The position numbers and the translations under genes are program-made. From Acidimicrobiales bacterium (GTDB lineage: Bacteria; Actinomycetota; Acidimicrobiia; Acidimicrobiales; JAHWLA01), in NCBI GenBank assembly GCA_035536915.1, contig DATLNE010000051.1, positions 1 through 43,146 on the forward strand: a stretch of 43,146 nucleotides of DNA, in the 5' to 3' direction. Below the pieces are notes generated by a model. It did no database searches. It had not been told where the DNA came from and saw nothing but the letters and a program-made list of their open reading frames with translations. This document shows positions 16,784 to 24,952 of the stretch, in pieces (the stretch's first letter is position 1; each line of letters starts with the position of its first letter).

Positions 16784-19050
16784 TGGCACGAGCACGCACG
16801 CGGGCCGGGCACGGCCCGCAGGGGACGGATAGGGCCGACGAGCACGTCGCCCACATCCGCCAGGAGGAGGCGGTGGTCGAGCTGCTGGAGCGCACGCAGG
16901 ACGAGTTGCGCCCGCAACACCGCAGCCTGGTCGGCGTCGGCGACGTGGCGGCGATCACGTCGCTGCGCTCGACGCTGCGGGCGGCCGACGTTGGGCTGTA
17001 CCCGGCGGTGGCCCTCGGGCTGCTCGTCATGGTCGACCAGTTGCAGACGACGGCGCTCACCGTGCTCGGCCCCGAGGTGTCGGCCGCGCTTGGCGTGTCG
17101 CGGCCCGTCTACGCCTTGGTGCTCCTCACCAAGACCCTGGTGCTCACCGTGGCCGCCTTGCCCATCGCCGCCCTTGTGCAGCGCCGGCCCCGCCGTGCCG
17201 CCCTGTGCGTCGGTACCGCCGTGGCCTGGGCCGTGTGCACGTTGGCGACGGGCTTCGTCATCTCCATCTGGGAGCTGTTGCTGCTCGGGGTGATCGCCGG
17301 AGCGGCGACGGCATCGGTGCGAGCGCTGCACGAACCGCTCCTGCTCGACTCGTACCCGCCCGCGGCGCGCATGCGGGTGATGTCGCTGTACCGCGGTTTC
17401 AACAATGTCGGCGACGTCATCGGCCCGCTGGTGATCGCCGTGTGCGCCGTCCTGCTCGGTCTCACGTGGCGCGGCGCCTTCGTGGCCATGGGCGTCATCG
17501 CCGCCGCGGCCGCAGCGACGGCCTCCCGCTTGCGCGACCCCGGCTTCGGCAAGTGGGACACCGAGCGGCTCCGCGAGGCGGTGCGCACCGACGAATCGGC
17601 GCCCGACGCCGTCGAAGCAGATGCCGTCGCCCTCGGGTTTTTCGAGACGGCCCGACGCATCCTCTTGATCCCCACCGCCCGCCGCAGCCTGGCGGCGTTT
17701 GCCGTGCTGGGCATGATGCTGGCGCCGCTGACGACGTACCTGGCGTTCTTCCTCCAGGAGCGGTGGGGCATGGGCGCGGCCGAGCGTTCGGTGTTCTTCG
17801 CCATCATGCCGGTCTTCGGCATCGTCGGCCTGCGCCTCTTCGGCCGGCGCGGCGAGGAGTTGTTCAGCCAGGACCCCGCCCGGTTGCTCCGGCTGGCCGG
17901 CTGGCTGATGTCGGTCGGCATCAGCAGCTTGGGCCTCGCCGTGTTCGCCCCGTCGTTCCCGCTCATGGCCGTCCTCTTCGGCGGGGCCCTCGCCATGGTC
18001 ACCGTGATGCTCCCGGCCATGTCGTTGCCGGTGTACGCCGTGGTGGCGGCGCCCATGCGGCCCCACATGGCGGCCCTCCAGGGCATCTTCCTCACCGGCG
18101 TCGGCGGCACTGCGGGCCTGCTCCTGCTCGGCGGCATCGACCGTCGTTTCGGCACGGGCGGCGCCATCCTCTCGCTGGCCCTGCCCGGCATCGCTGCCGG
18201 CCTCGTGCTGCGCTCGGCGGCCACCACGGTGAACGACGACCTCGACCGCATGATCGCCGAGATCGTCGAGGCCGAAGAGGTCAAGGACCTGCAACGGCGG
18301 GGCATGCCCCTGCCGATGCTGGCCGTGCGCCACGTCGACTTCTCCTACGGCCAGCTCCAGATCCTCTTCGGCGTCGACTTCACGGTGGACGACGGCGAGA
18401 TCGTCGGCCTCCTGGGGACCAACGGCGCGGGCAAGTCCACCCTGCTGCGTGTCATCTCCGGCCTCGGCCTGCCGCAGCGGGGGAGCGTGCGCTTCCAGGG
18501 CCACGACATCACGTACCTCGATGCCGAGCGTCGGGTGACCCTCGGCATCGCCCAGGTGCCCGGCGGGCGGGCGGTGTTCGGCGACCTCAGCGTGGCCGAC
18601 AACCTCCGGGTCATCGGCTACACGCACGGCAAGGACCGCCGGTCCATCGAGACGGGGATCGAGGCCAGCTTCGAGGCCTTCCCCCGATTGGCCGAACGTC
18701 GTGACCAACTGGCGTCGACGCTGTCGGGTGGGGAGCAGCAGATGCTCGGCCTGTCGACGGCGCTGATCCTGCGGCCCCGGTTGCTGCTGGTGGACGAGCT
18801 GAGCCTCGGCCTGGCACCGCGGGTGGTGGGGGAACTGCTGGAGATGATCCGGCTCATCAACCGACAGGGGACCGCCGTCGTGCTCGTGGAGCAGTCGGTC
18901 AACGTCGCCCTGTCGATCGTGCAGCACGCCTACTTCATGGAGAAGGGGGAGGTGCGCTTCGACGGCGCCGCGCAAGACCTGTTGGCGCGGCCCGACCTGT
19001 TGCGCTCGGTCTTCCTCGAAGGGGCATCGAAGGGCTTGGCGGAGGGATGA
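16783..19050 (+). CDS. MFS-like carrier fused to LivF-type ABC ATPase
   Basis: A 755-residue two-module protein. After about 60 soluble residues come roughly twelve hydrophobic segments (residues 65-490) in MFS style. A basic loop QRRPRRAA follows the second helix, and a soluble stretch separates the halves after helix six. From residue about 511 a full LivF-like ATPase follows: LAVRHVDFSYGQLQILFGV, Walker A GTNGAGKS (545-552), signature LSGGEQQ, Walker B RLLLVDE and His-switch equivalent VVLVEQS. LivF normally pairs with LivG, here encoded two genes upstream, so the ATPase dimer probably forms across the two fusion proteins and brings an MFS-like domain into the complex. ATG 16783. Confidence 0.93.
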   Translation: MARARTRAGHGPQGTDRADEHVAHIRQEEAVVELLERTQDELRPQHRSLVGVGDVAAITSLRSTLRAADVGLYPAVALGLLVMVDQLQTTALTVLGPEVSAALGVSRPVYALVLLTKTLVLTVAALPIAALVQRRPRRAALCVGTAVAWAVCTLATGFVISIWELLLLGVIAGAATASVRALHEPLLLDSYPPAARMRVMSLYRGFNNVGDVIGPLVIAVCAVLLGLTWRGAFVAMGVIAAAAAATASRLRDPGFGKWDTERLREAVRTDESAPDAVEADAVALGFFETARRILLIPTARRSLAAFAVLGMMLAPLTTYLAFFLQERWGMGAAERSVFFAIMPVFGIVGLRLFGRRGEELFSQDPARLLRLAGWLMSVGISSLGLAVFAPSFPLMAVLFGGALAMVTVMLPAMSLPVYAVVAAPMRPHMAALQGIFLTGVGGTAGLLLLGGIDRRFGTGGAILSLALPGIAAGLVLRSAATTVNDDLDRMIAEIVEAEEVKDLQRRGMPLPMLAVRHVDFSYGQLQILFGVDFTVDDGEIVGLLGTNGAGKSTLLRVISGLGLPQRGSVRFQGHDITYLDAERRVTLGIAQVPGGRAVFGDLSVADNLRVIGYTHGKDRRSIETGIEASFEAFPRLAERRDQLASTLSGGEQQMLGLSTALILRPRLLLVDELSLGLAPRVVGELLEMIRLINRQGTAVVLVEQSVNVALSIVQHAYFMEKGEVRFDGAAQDLLARPDLLRSVFLEGASKGLAEG

Positions 19051-19099
19051 ACGCAATGGGTGCACATCGTCGGGGCAACCCGCGTACCAGGAGGGTCCA

Positions 19100-20722
19100 A
19101 TGAACATGGAGATGAAGTCGCTGGTCGGCGCCGAGCGACGCCACACGGCGTTCGCGATGGTCAATCTCGTCGTCTTCCTGGCCGCCATGGTCATCCTCGG
19201 GATCCCCGAGGCGCCGTCGGGGTCGTCGCTCGACATGAACGACGGCCCGGCCGGGTCGTTCGACGACAGCACCACCTTCGACACCACGGCGGGCGCCGTA
19301 CCGCTCGGCGCCGACGGCAGGCCGCTCACCGGGCCCGGTTCAGTCGGGTCCACCGGCACCGGCGCCGGCGGGCCGGGGAGCACGGGCGGCGGGGGCGGCG
19401 GTGGTGGTGGCGGCGGGAACAGGCCACCGGGGTGGAAGCCCGCGGCGCCGGGCACCCTCGGCGTCGACGACAAGACACTCACACTCGGTTACATGAAGTC
19501 GAACATCGACGAGGCGCTGGCCGCCTTCCGGGCCTCGAGCGGCGCGACAACCTCGAACGCGGAACAGAGCTTCGGTGACCCCGAGGTGATCAACCGGGCG
19601 GTCATCGAGTACGTCAACGCTCGCGGCGGCATCGCGGGACGGCAGATCAAGCCGGTCGTGTACGACTACGACGGCGCCTCGTTCTTCACCCCGTCCGGTC
19701 GCCAGCGCGAGAACCAGCAGGCGTGCGAGACGTGGACGAAGGACAACAAGGTGTTCGCAGTGAACGCCATCGCCTTCGGCGAGGAGCTCATGGTCGACTG
19801 CGTGAACCGGGCCCGCACGCCCGGGGTCTTCGGCCGCTACCACCCCAACGTGACGGAGAAGCGCTTCGCCTCGGTGGCGCCGTACTACTACCTGCCCTTC
19901 GAGCTCCTGGCCGAGCGCAGGGAAACCGGCCTCGTGCGCTTCCTCCACTCCAAGGGCTACTTCCAGCCCCACGACGGTGCCCCCGTGAAGGTGGGGATCA
20001 TGGTGGAAGACAAGCCCAACATCCGTGAGGGCGTGGCCCGGGCGCTGAAGCCGGAGTTGGCGCGGCTCGGCTTCCCCGTGGCGTTCGAGGTCGTCTACCC
20101 CGACATCAACGACTCCAACTGGCAGACGTACGCGCTGCAGATGCGCGACAACGACATCACCCATGTGGTCTGGTCGGCCACCACCGGCGGCGTGTTCCCG
20201 TTCTTCCACATGGCCCGTACCTCGCAGACCCAGTTGTTCTGGCCCAAATGGGGGCTGGGCTCCGACTTCCAGACGGTGTACGCCCGGCGCCTCCTCTACG
20301 ACACCTCGGAGCGCCAGCTCAGGAACGTGCACGGCATGGGCTGGAAGGCGCTCGAGGACACGGGCGACCAGACCCTGCAGTCGGCCAATGCCCAGCAGTG
20401 CGCCGAAGCGGTCAGCAAGTACGGCCAGCCCAAGGGGAGCCAGATCTCCTGGGAGATCTGCGAGTTCACCTTCTTCATGCGTGACGCTCTCGCCCGTGCC
20501 CCTGAGGTGAGCGTGAACGGCCTGGCGGCGGGCGTGGCCGCCTTGGGCGACGATTTCGGGTCGATGATGACCCACGGGGGTGCCACGACGTTCAGCCGCA
20601 CCAAGCACGACGGGGTGTCGGTGGCCCGCTACTTCGTGTACGACCCCAACAAGGTGCATTCCAACGGCAAGGACAAGGGCCTCAACGTGTACGTGGGGCC
20701 CCCGGAGCCGGTCCCCGGCTAG
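19100..20722 (+). CDS. Membrane-tethered LivK-like substrate-binding protein
   Basis: A 540-residue type I periplasmic-binding-fold protein. An N-terminal membrane helix (FAMVNLVVFLAAMVILGI, about residues 19-37) has no lipobox, so the protein is probably anchored by an uncleaved helix. An acidic low-complexity linker with eleven consecutive glycines (about residues 97-107) follows. The binding domain then starts at LTLGYMKSN; INRAVIEYVNARGGIAGRQI is the conserved first-lobe block of Liv-type receptors. The ATG at 19100 follows GGAGGG with 4-5 base spacing, 49 bp after the MFS-LivF gene. It should deliver substrate to the fused transporter. Its stop overlaps the cupin start by one base. Confidence 0.92.
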   Translation: MNMEMKSLVGAERRHTAFAMVNLVVFLAAMVILGIPEAPSGSSLDMNDGPAGSFDDSTTFDTTAGAVPLGADGRPLTGPGSVGSTGTGAGGPGSTGGGGGGGGGGGNRPPGWKPAAPGTLGVDDKTLTLGYMKSNIDEALAAFRASSGATTSNAEQSFGDPEVINRAVIEYVNARGGIAGRQIKPVVYDYDGASFFTPSGRQRENQQACETWTKDNKVFAVNAIAFGEELMVDCVNRARTPGVFGRYHPNVTEKRFASVAPYYYLPFELLAERRETGLVRFLHSKGYFQPHDGAPVKVGIMVEDKPNIREGVARALKPELARLGFPVAFEVVYPDINDSNWQTYALQMRDNDITHVVWSATTGGVFPFFHMARTSQTQLFWPKWGLGSDFQTVYARRLLYDTSERQLRNVHGMGWKALEDTGDQTLQSANAQQCAEAVSKYGQPKGSQISWEICEFTFFMRDALARAPEVSVNGLAAGVAALGDDFGSMMTHGGATTFSRTKHDGVSVARYFVYDPNKVHSNGKDKGLNVYVGPPEPVPG

Positions 20723-21126
20723 TGGCAACCATCAGGTTCGTGAGCAGCGGTGAGCGGGCGTTCGTGCCCGCCACCGAGCTCTTGAGCGACGAGCTGCTGG
20801 CCAAGATGTCGCCCGGCGAACGGCAGGCATCGTTGTTCGTCCACCACCCGGGCGCTGACGGGGAGCTGCAGCTCTTCGAGGTGCGGCTGTTGCCCGACGC
20901 CGTGGTGGAGGCGCATGCCCACGCCGTCGACGAGGTGATCGTCGTCGTCGAGGGCGAGATCGTCTTCGGTCGGCGGCGGTACGGGCCGGGGTCGTCGGTG
21001 CTGGTGCCGGGCATGACCCTCTATTCGTTCCGAGCGGGACCCGACGGCCTGACGTTCCTCAACTTTCGGGGGACCGCCGACACCTCGCTCGTCACCAAGG
21101 AAGAGCTGCGCTATCTGCAGGGGTGA
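20722..21126 (+). CDS. Cupin-domain protein
   Basis: A 134-residue single-domain cupin. The first motif is EAHAHAVDEVIVVVEGEI, with the metal-ligand pattern H-x-H, a following Glu in DEVIVV, and the Gly turn. The second is the strand YGPGSSVLVPGMTLYSFRAG, in which the usual His is missing (SF in place of H), so metal binding may be incomplete. The GTG start at 20722 overlaps the last base of the binding-protein stop, so translational coupling is likely. It may be a sensor or small enzyme acting on the transported compound; the role cannot be set from sequence. Confidence 0.85.
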   Translation: MATIRFVSSGERAFVPATELLSDELLAKMSPGERQASLFVHHPGADGELQLFEVRLLPDAVVEAHAHAVDEVIVVVEGEIVFGRRRYGPGSSVLVPGMTLYSFRAGPDGLTFLNFRGTADTSLVTKEELRYLQG

Positions 21127-21171
21127 CTCCGCTATGTCCGTTCACTGCCTCTCGTCATACTCCGCTTCGTC

Positions 21172-21972
21172 ATGACTGCCACAGCTCCCGTCGCGCCCCC
21201 CGATGTCCCCGATGTCGACGTGGTCTCCAAGGGCAACGTCGACATCGTCCGGCTCAACCGGCCCGAGGTGCGCAACGCCGTTCGCCAGCGCACCCTCGAC
21301 GACATGGAGCTGGCCTTCCGCACGACGAAGGGCCGCTGCATCATCGTCACCGGCGCCGATCCTGCCTTCTGCTCGGGCGACGACGTGCGCGAGTTGCTCA
21401 ACGGCGGCGAGGGTCCCAACGGCGACGTGCCGCCGTGCCCGCAACTGCCCCCGGCGGCCGACGCCATGCTCTATTGCGACGTGCCCATCGTGGCCGCCGT
21501 CAACGGCGCCGCCGTCGGGTGGGGCATCGAGATCGCCTTGATGTCCGACCTGCGCATCGCTTCAGAACGGGCGCGCTTCGGGGCCATCTTCGTGTTGCGC
21601 GGCTTGGTGAGCGACACCGCCTGCCTCGGGCGCCTGGCCTCGCTGGTGGGGCGGGAGAAGGCGACCGAGCTGTTGCTGACCGGTGACGTGATCGACGCCG
21701 AGGAGGCGTTGCGCATCGGCCTGGTCAGCAAGGTCGTGCCCCACGACGACCTGCTCGACGAGGCACTGGCGTTGGCCGAGCGCATCGCCTCCCGGCCGCC
21801 GCTGGCGCTGCGGGCGGTCAAGGAAGGGCTGCGACGGGCCGTCGACCCCGACTGGGCCACGCTCGGGCGCTGGGTGGCCGCCATGCAGGAGGAGCTGAAG
21901 CTCACCGACGACCACCGCGAAGGCGTGCGTTCGTTCTTGGAGAAGCGAGAGCCGAGCTTCAAGGGCCGGTAG
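21172..21972 (+). CDS. Enoyl-CoA hydratase/isomerase family protein
   Basis: A 266-residue crotonase-fold enzyme. Visible: oxyanion-hole regions at FCSGDD (66-71) and AAVNGAAVGWGIE. Glu120 occupies the first catalytic Glu position. The usual second Glu in the FGxPE block is absent (ARFGAIFVLRGLVSD), with Asp148 nearby, so isomerase- or hydrolase-like chemistry is as likely as hydration. ATG at 21172, 45 bp after the cupin. It completes a set with the acyl-CoA dehydrogenase, SDRs and CoA ligases encoded upstream. The TAG stop lies inside the stem of the hairpin that follows. Confidence 0.9.
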   Translation: MTATAPVAPPDVPDVDVVSKGNVDIVRLNRPEVRNAVRQRTLDDMELAFRTTKGRCIIVTGADPAFCSGDDVRELLNGGEGPNGDVPPCPQLPPAADAMLYCDVPIVAAVNGAAVGWGIEIALMSDLRIASERARFGAIFVLRGLVSDTACLGRLASLVGREKATELLLTGDVIDAEEALRIGLVSKVVPHDDLLDEALALAERIASRPPLALRAVKEGLRRAVDPDWATLGRWVAAMQEELKLTDDHREGVRSFLEKREPSFKGR

Positions 21973-21995
21973 GCGCCGGTCCACCCGGCGCCTAC
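21969..21995. terminator. Bidirectional hairpin terminator
   Basis: A perfect 11-bp inverted repeat (GTAGGCGCCGG and its complement) around a 5-base loop, between the convergent ends of the hydratase and the M50 protease. No T tract is present, as is usual in high-G+C actinomycetes. Confidence 0.75.
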
Positions 21996-22000
21996 GGGCG

Positions 22001-24220
22001 TCAGGGCGTCGCGGTGGTGGTGGTCGTGGTGCTGCTGGTCGTCGTCGTGGCCTCGTCCGGTGGGGGCGAGGTGGTCGACGTGGTGCTGCTGCTGCTGGTG
22101 CTCGTCGACGACGAACCGGTGGGCGTGGTCGTGCTCGTGGTGGCCACCGTGCTCGCCGTCGTGGTGGCGGGCGGTTCGTCGGCGATGAGCCCGGCGTCCG
22201 CCAAGAGCGTCACGATCTCGACCTGTACTGCCTGCACCTGCGCGTACAGCGCGGCGAGGTCGGTGGTGCCGAGGTCGAGGTCGAGCCCGTCGAGGGCGGC
22301 GTTGATCTGCGCCTGGAGGTCCTCACTCGGCATCTCCCGCAACGTGACCACAAGCTGCACGGCGAGGGCTGTGGTGGTGCAACTGATGCACCCGCCGTTG
22401 GCGGCGACGGCCACGTTCACGGGTGCCACGACGTCGGTCTGGCCCACGACGAGCACCACTTGGAACGAGACGGCGACGGTGGTGCACGCCGTGCACGAGG
22501 CCAGCGCGTAGGCCTCGTTGCGGTTGTCGACGGGGGCGCCGTCGTCGACCCAGATCAAGGCGACGGCCACGTCGTAGACGACGGTGCCGTCTTCGGTGTT
22601 GACGGCGAGTGCCTGGTTGTCGCCCTCGCCGGGCAGGTCGGGGAGGGTGAAGGGGAAGGCGACACCGAGGTCGTCGCCCTCGGTGAGGATGGCCCGGACG
22701 GTGCCGTCGTCGGCCCGGGTCACGAGCACGGTCGAGGCGGTCTTGTCGTTGCGAGGCACGAGCGCGTAGCCGCTGACCGGCTTGACGCCGGCGATGGGCT
22801 GGAAGGAGTGCTGCGCGGCGGCGCGGGTGTTCACCAAGTTGGCGAGGGTCAGGTCGTCGGCCGCGCTCACCGGCTCGTACTGGCCGCTGGGCCACCAGGC
22901 GACGAGGAGGAACAGGGCGAGCACGGCGGCGACCGCCGATGTGGCCGCCCGGGCGAACGGCCGTCCTTCGGTGCTCGTCCACACGCGGCGGGCCGAACGG
23001 CGCACCACGCGGGTGAGCATGTAGGTGGTGGCCGCCACCGGCACCACCAGGGCGGCCGTCTTGAGCAGGGCGGCGAGGGCGCCGACCACGTCGCCGTCGG
23101 CGCTGTTCGAGAGCAGGGCGCCGCCGTGTTCGCCCACGCCTTCTGCCGCGGTGGCGATGAGGCGGGGCAGCAGCAGCACGGCGCCGACGAACAGCCAGAG
23201 CAGCAGCGGCACGACGATGAGCACCCAGGCCCGCACCACCCAGCGGGCGGTGGGCCGCAGGGGTTGGGGCTTGCCCCAGTTGGCCGGGAGCATGCCCGCC
23301 AGCGTCGGCTTCATGTGCTGAAAGAGGTCGGGCACGCCGACCAGGTCGGAGAGGATGTGGTAGCCGTCGGCGCGGATGACGGGGGCGAGCTGGCGCACCA
23401 TCAACAGGTGTTGGGCGGCGACGACGAGGAGCAGGGCGTCGAGGCGCACCACGAGCCAAAGGGCGGCGACGGCGACAGCGGCGACGGCGTTGAAGTACAG
23501 CCCGCCGAGGTCGACCATCAGGCGGCCGGCGCGGGGGAGGCGGCGACTGTCGTCCACGTCGGTGTAGAAGGCGGGCCACACCATGTAGAGGCCCGCGCCC
23601 ATGGCGCCCGGGGTGGCGCCCGCCGCTCGACAGGCCGCAGCGTGGCCGAACTCGTGCCAGCCGGCCGACACCAGGATGAGGGCGAAGGCGGCAAGCAGCA
23701 GGCCGGGGGAGTCGAAGGCCTGGCGCAGGCCCGGTGCGAGCCCCTCTCGGAAGAGCACCCACCAGGTGGTGACGGCGAAGGCGAGGAGGACGGGCACCAC
23801 GACGGCCCGACGGAACAGCGGGGCGAAGGGCGCCGTCAGCCGTCGCGTCGTGTCGGGGTCGGTGACGACGACCTTCCAGCGCAGGGCCAGCAGCGGTACC
23901 GGCTTGCCGGCGGGGGGCGGCGCGCCGTCGGCGTCGCACAAGAGCCCGAGGGGGGCGAGCTTGTTGTCGAGCAGGAAGGCCACGTGCTCGGGCGCCACGT
24001 CCTTGCCGCACTGGCGGGAAAGCTCGTCGGCCAGCTCGACGAGGTCACGTCGCCCGTCCACCGCCTCCATTAGGCAGTAGAGGAGCGACGTGACCTGGAT
24101 CATCTGGCCGTCGGCACGGCGGACGACGCAGCGCGCCTCGGTGTAGCCCGAGTCGCGCAGCGCGCCCAGCAGTTCCACTCCCGGCGCCCGCGTGGGGACA
24201 CGAGCGTCGACGACGGCCAC
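22001..24220 (-). CDS. M50-type peptide zinc metalloprotease with PqqD/RRE-like domain and Thr/Ser tail
   Basis: A 739-residue membrane protein. Residues about 20-95 (GYTEARCVVRRADGQMIQVT... to LAPLGLL) have the pattern of PqqD/RiPP-recognition-element domains. A site-2-protease-like membrane core follows, with zinc motif HEFGH (189-193) and the third ligand in RADGYHILSDL (Asp285), as in YydH-type 'peptide zinc metalloproteases'. More helices extend to about 445. An extracytoplasmic domain then carries two CxxC pairs (Cys576/579 and 611/614), and a Thr/Ser/Pro tail runs from about 683. GTG 24220 lies 6 bp after the stop of the repeat-protein gene, so the two are coupled. It likely cleaves and/or exports that partner. 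Confidence 0.9.
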   Translation of the reverse strand: MAVVDARVPTRAPGVELLGALRDSGYTEARCVVRRADGQMIQVTSLLYCLMEAVDGRRDLVELADELSRQCGKDVAPEHVAFLLDNKLAPLGLLCDADGAPPPAGKPVPLLALRWKVVVTDPDTTRRLTAPFAPLFRRAVVVPVLLAFAVTTWWVLFREGLAPGLRQAFDSPGLLLAAFALILVSAGWHEFGHAAACRAAGATPGAMGAGLYMVWPAFYTDVDDSRRLPRAGRLMVDLGGLYFNAVAAVAVAALWLVVRLDALLLVVAAQHLLMVRQLAPVIRADGYHILSDLVGVPDLFQHMKPTLAGMLPANWGKPQPLRPTARWVVRAWVLIVVPLLLWLFVGAVLLLPRLIATAAEGVGEHGGALLSNSADGDVVGALAALLKTAALVVPVAATTYMLTRVVRRSARRVWTSTEGRPFARAATSAVAAVLALFLLVAWWPSGQYEPVSAADDLTLANLVNTRAAAQHSFQPIAGVKPVSGYALVPRNDKTASTVLVTRADDGTVRAILTEGDDLGVAFPFTLPDLPGEGDNQALAVNTEDGTVVYDVAVALIWVDDGAPVDNRNEAYALASCTACTTVAVSFQVVLVVGQTDVVAPVNVAVAANGGCISCTTTALAVQLVVTLREMPSEDLQAQINAALDGLDLDLGTTDLAALYAQVQAVQVEIVTLLADAGLIADEPPATTTASTVATTSTTTPTGSSSTSTSSSSTTSTTSPPPDEATTTTSSTTTTTTATP

Positions 24221-24226
24221 GGCCCG

Positions 24227-24865
24227 CTACTGCGTGATCTCGGAGTCCTGGTCGGCGGTCGCCTCTGCCGACACGCCGTCGAGGTCCTGGTTGATGATCG
24301 CCGTCTGCTGGGCCACCGCCGTGGCGCTGGAGTCGATGGAGGCGACGTTGGCGGCCACCGCGGCATCGATCGGCGCGGCGATGTTGGCGTTGGCGGCGAT
24401 CGCCCCGGCGATGGGGGCGGCGGCGTCGACGTCGGCGTCGATGTTCACGTCGATGTCGAGCAGGTTGCCCGCCGCGGTCAGGTCGCCTGTGGCGATCGAG
24501 CCGCCGTCGGTCGTGCCGTCTGTCGTGTCGTCGCCGCCGACGGTGTCGTCGGACTGGTCGATGACCGAGGTCTGCGGCGCCTCGGCGATGGCATCGCCCG
24601 ACTGCGTCTGGTCGATCATCACGGCCTGGTCGGCCACCGCGGTGGCGTCGGAGCCGATGGAGAGGATGTTGGCCGCCGCCGCGGCGTCGATCGGAGCGGC
24701 CACGTTCAGGTTGGCGGCCACGGCCAAGTCGATGGGCGCCGCCAAGTCGAGCGCCAGGTCGACATCGGCGTCGAGGTCGAGCAGCGACATGACCTCCTTC
24801 GTGGGCAGTGCTGTCGCGTCCTCAGCCGCCAGGTCCTCTTCCGACAGGCGTTCCCGGTCACTCAT
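24227..24865 (-). CDS. Two-repeat Ala/Asp/Ile-rich protein, putative substrate of the M50 protease
   Basis: A 212-residue acidic protein with no signal peptide. A charged N-terminal segment ends in LPTKEVMSLL (20-29) and looks like a leader. Two related blocks follow (about 31-104 and 137-212), joined by an Asp/Thr/Gly linker. Each block contains AAPID..(A)VAAN twice, then LSIGSDATAVADQ or ASIDSSATAVAQQ, then a run of I-x-Q motifs (VIDQ, IINQ, EITQ). There is one Met-rich leader and no Cys or Trp. This composition suggests a beta-solenoid or self-assembling fibre, by inference only. ATG 24865 follows GAGGAG with 7-base spacing. It is first in an operon with the M50 protease. Confidence 0.8.
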   Translation of the reverse strand: MSDRERLSEEDLAAEDATALPTKEVMSLLDLDADVDLALDLAAPIDLAVAANLNVAAPIDAAAAANILSIGSDATAVADQAVMIDQTQSGDAIAEAPQTSVIDQSDDTVGGDDTTDGTTDGGSIATGDLTAAGNLLDIDVNIDADVDAAAPIAGAIAANANIAAPIDAAVAANVASIDSSATAVAQQTAIINQDLDGVSAEATADQDSEITQ

Positions 24866-24904
24866 GTGGCATCTCCTCGTCTGCGGTACGGCCACGGCCG
24901 CATC

Positions 24905-24928
24905 TACCCGTGGCCGTAGTCGACAAAC
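24905..24928 (-). promoter_or_regulatory. SigB/SigF-like promoter of the repeat-protein operon
   Basis: Read on the minus strand: GTTT, 15 bp, then GGGTAG, close to the actinobacterial stress-sigma consensus GGTTT-N15-17-GGGTA. The expected start of transcription is about 30 bp before the ATG at 24865. Confidence 0.5.
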
Positions 24929-24947
24929 GGGACGTTTGGTGCCTACG
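24915..24947. promoter_or_regulatory. 33-bp dyad symmetric element
   Basis: Two nested matched pairs, CGTAG/CTACG outside and CAAAC/GTTTG inside, with equal 4-bp spacers and a 5-bp centre. It overlaps the -35 part of the SigB-like promoter and is a possible repressor site for the repeat-protein operon. Confidence 0.5.
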
Positions 24948-24952
24948 TCGAC

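Noticed and set aside
22001-22175. Thr/Ser-rich end of the M50 gene as a frameshift artefact
   Set aside because: The frame stays open to a stop just after the hairpin, and similar Thr/Ser/Pro tails are common in actinobacterial exported proteins.
22460-24073. Plus-strand open frame (537 aa) opposite the M50 protease
   Set aside because: It is antisense to a protein with clear motifs and has shadow-type composition.
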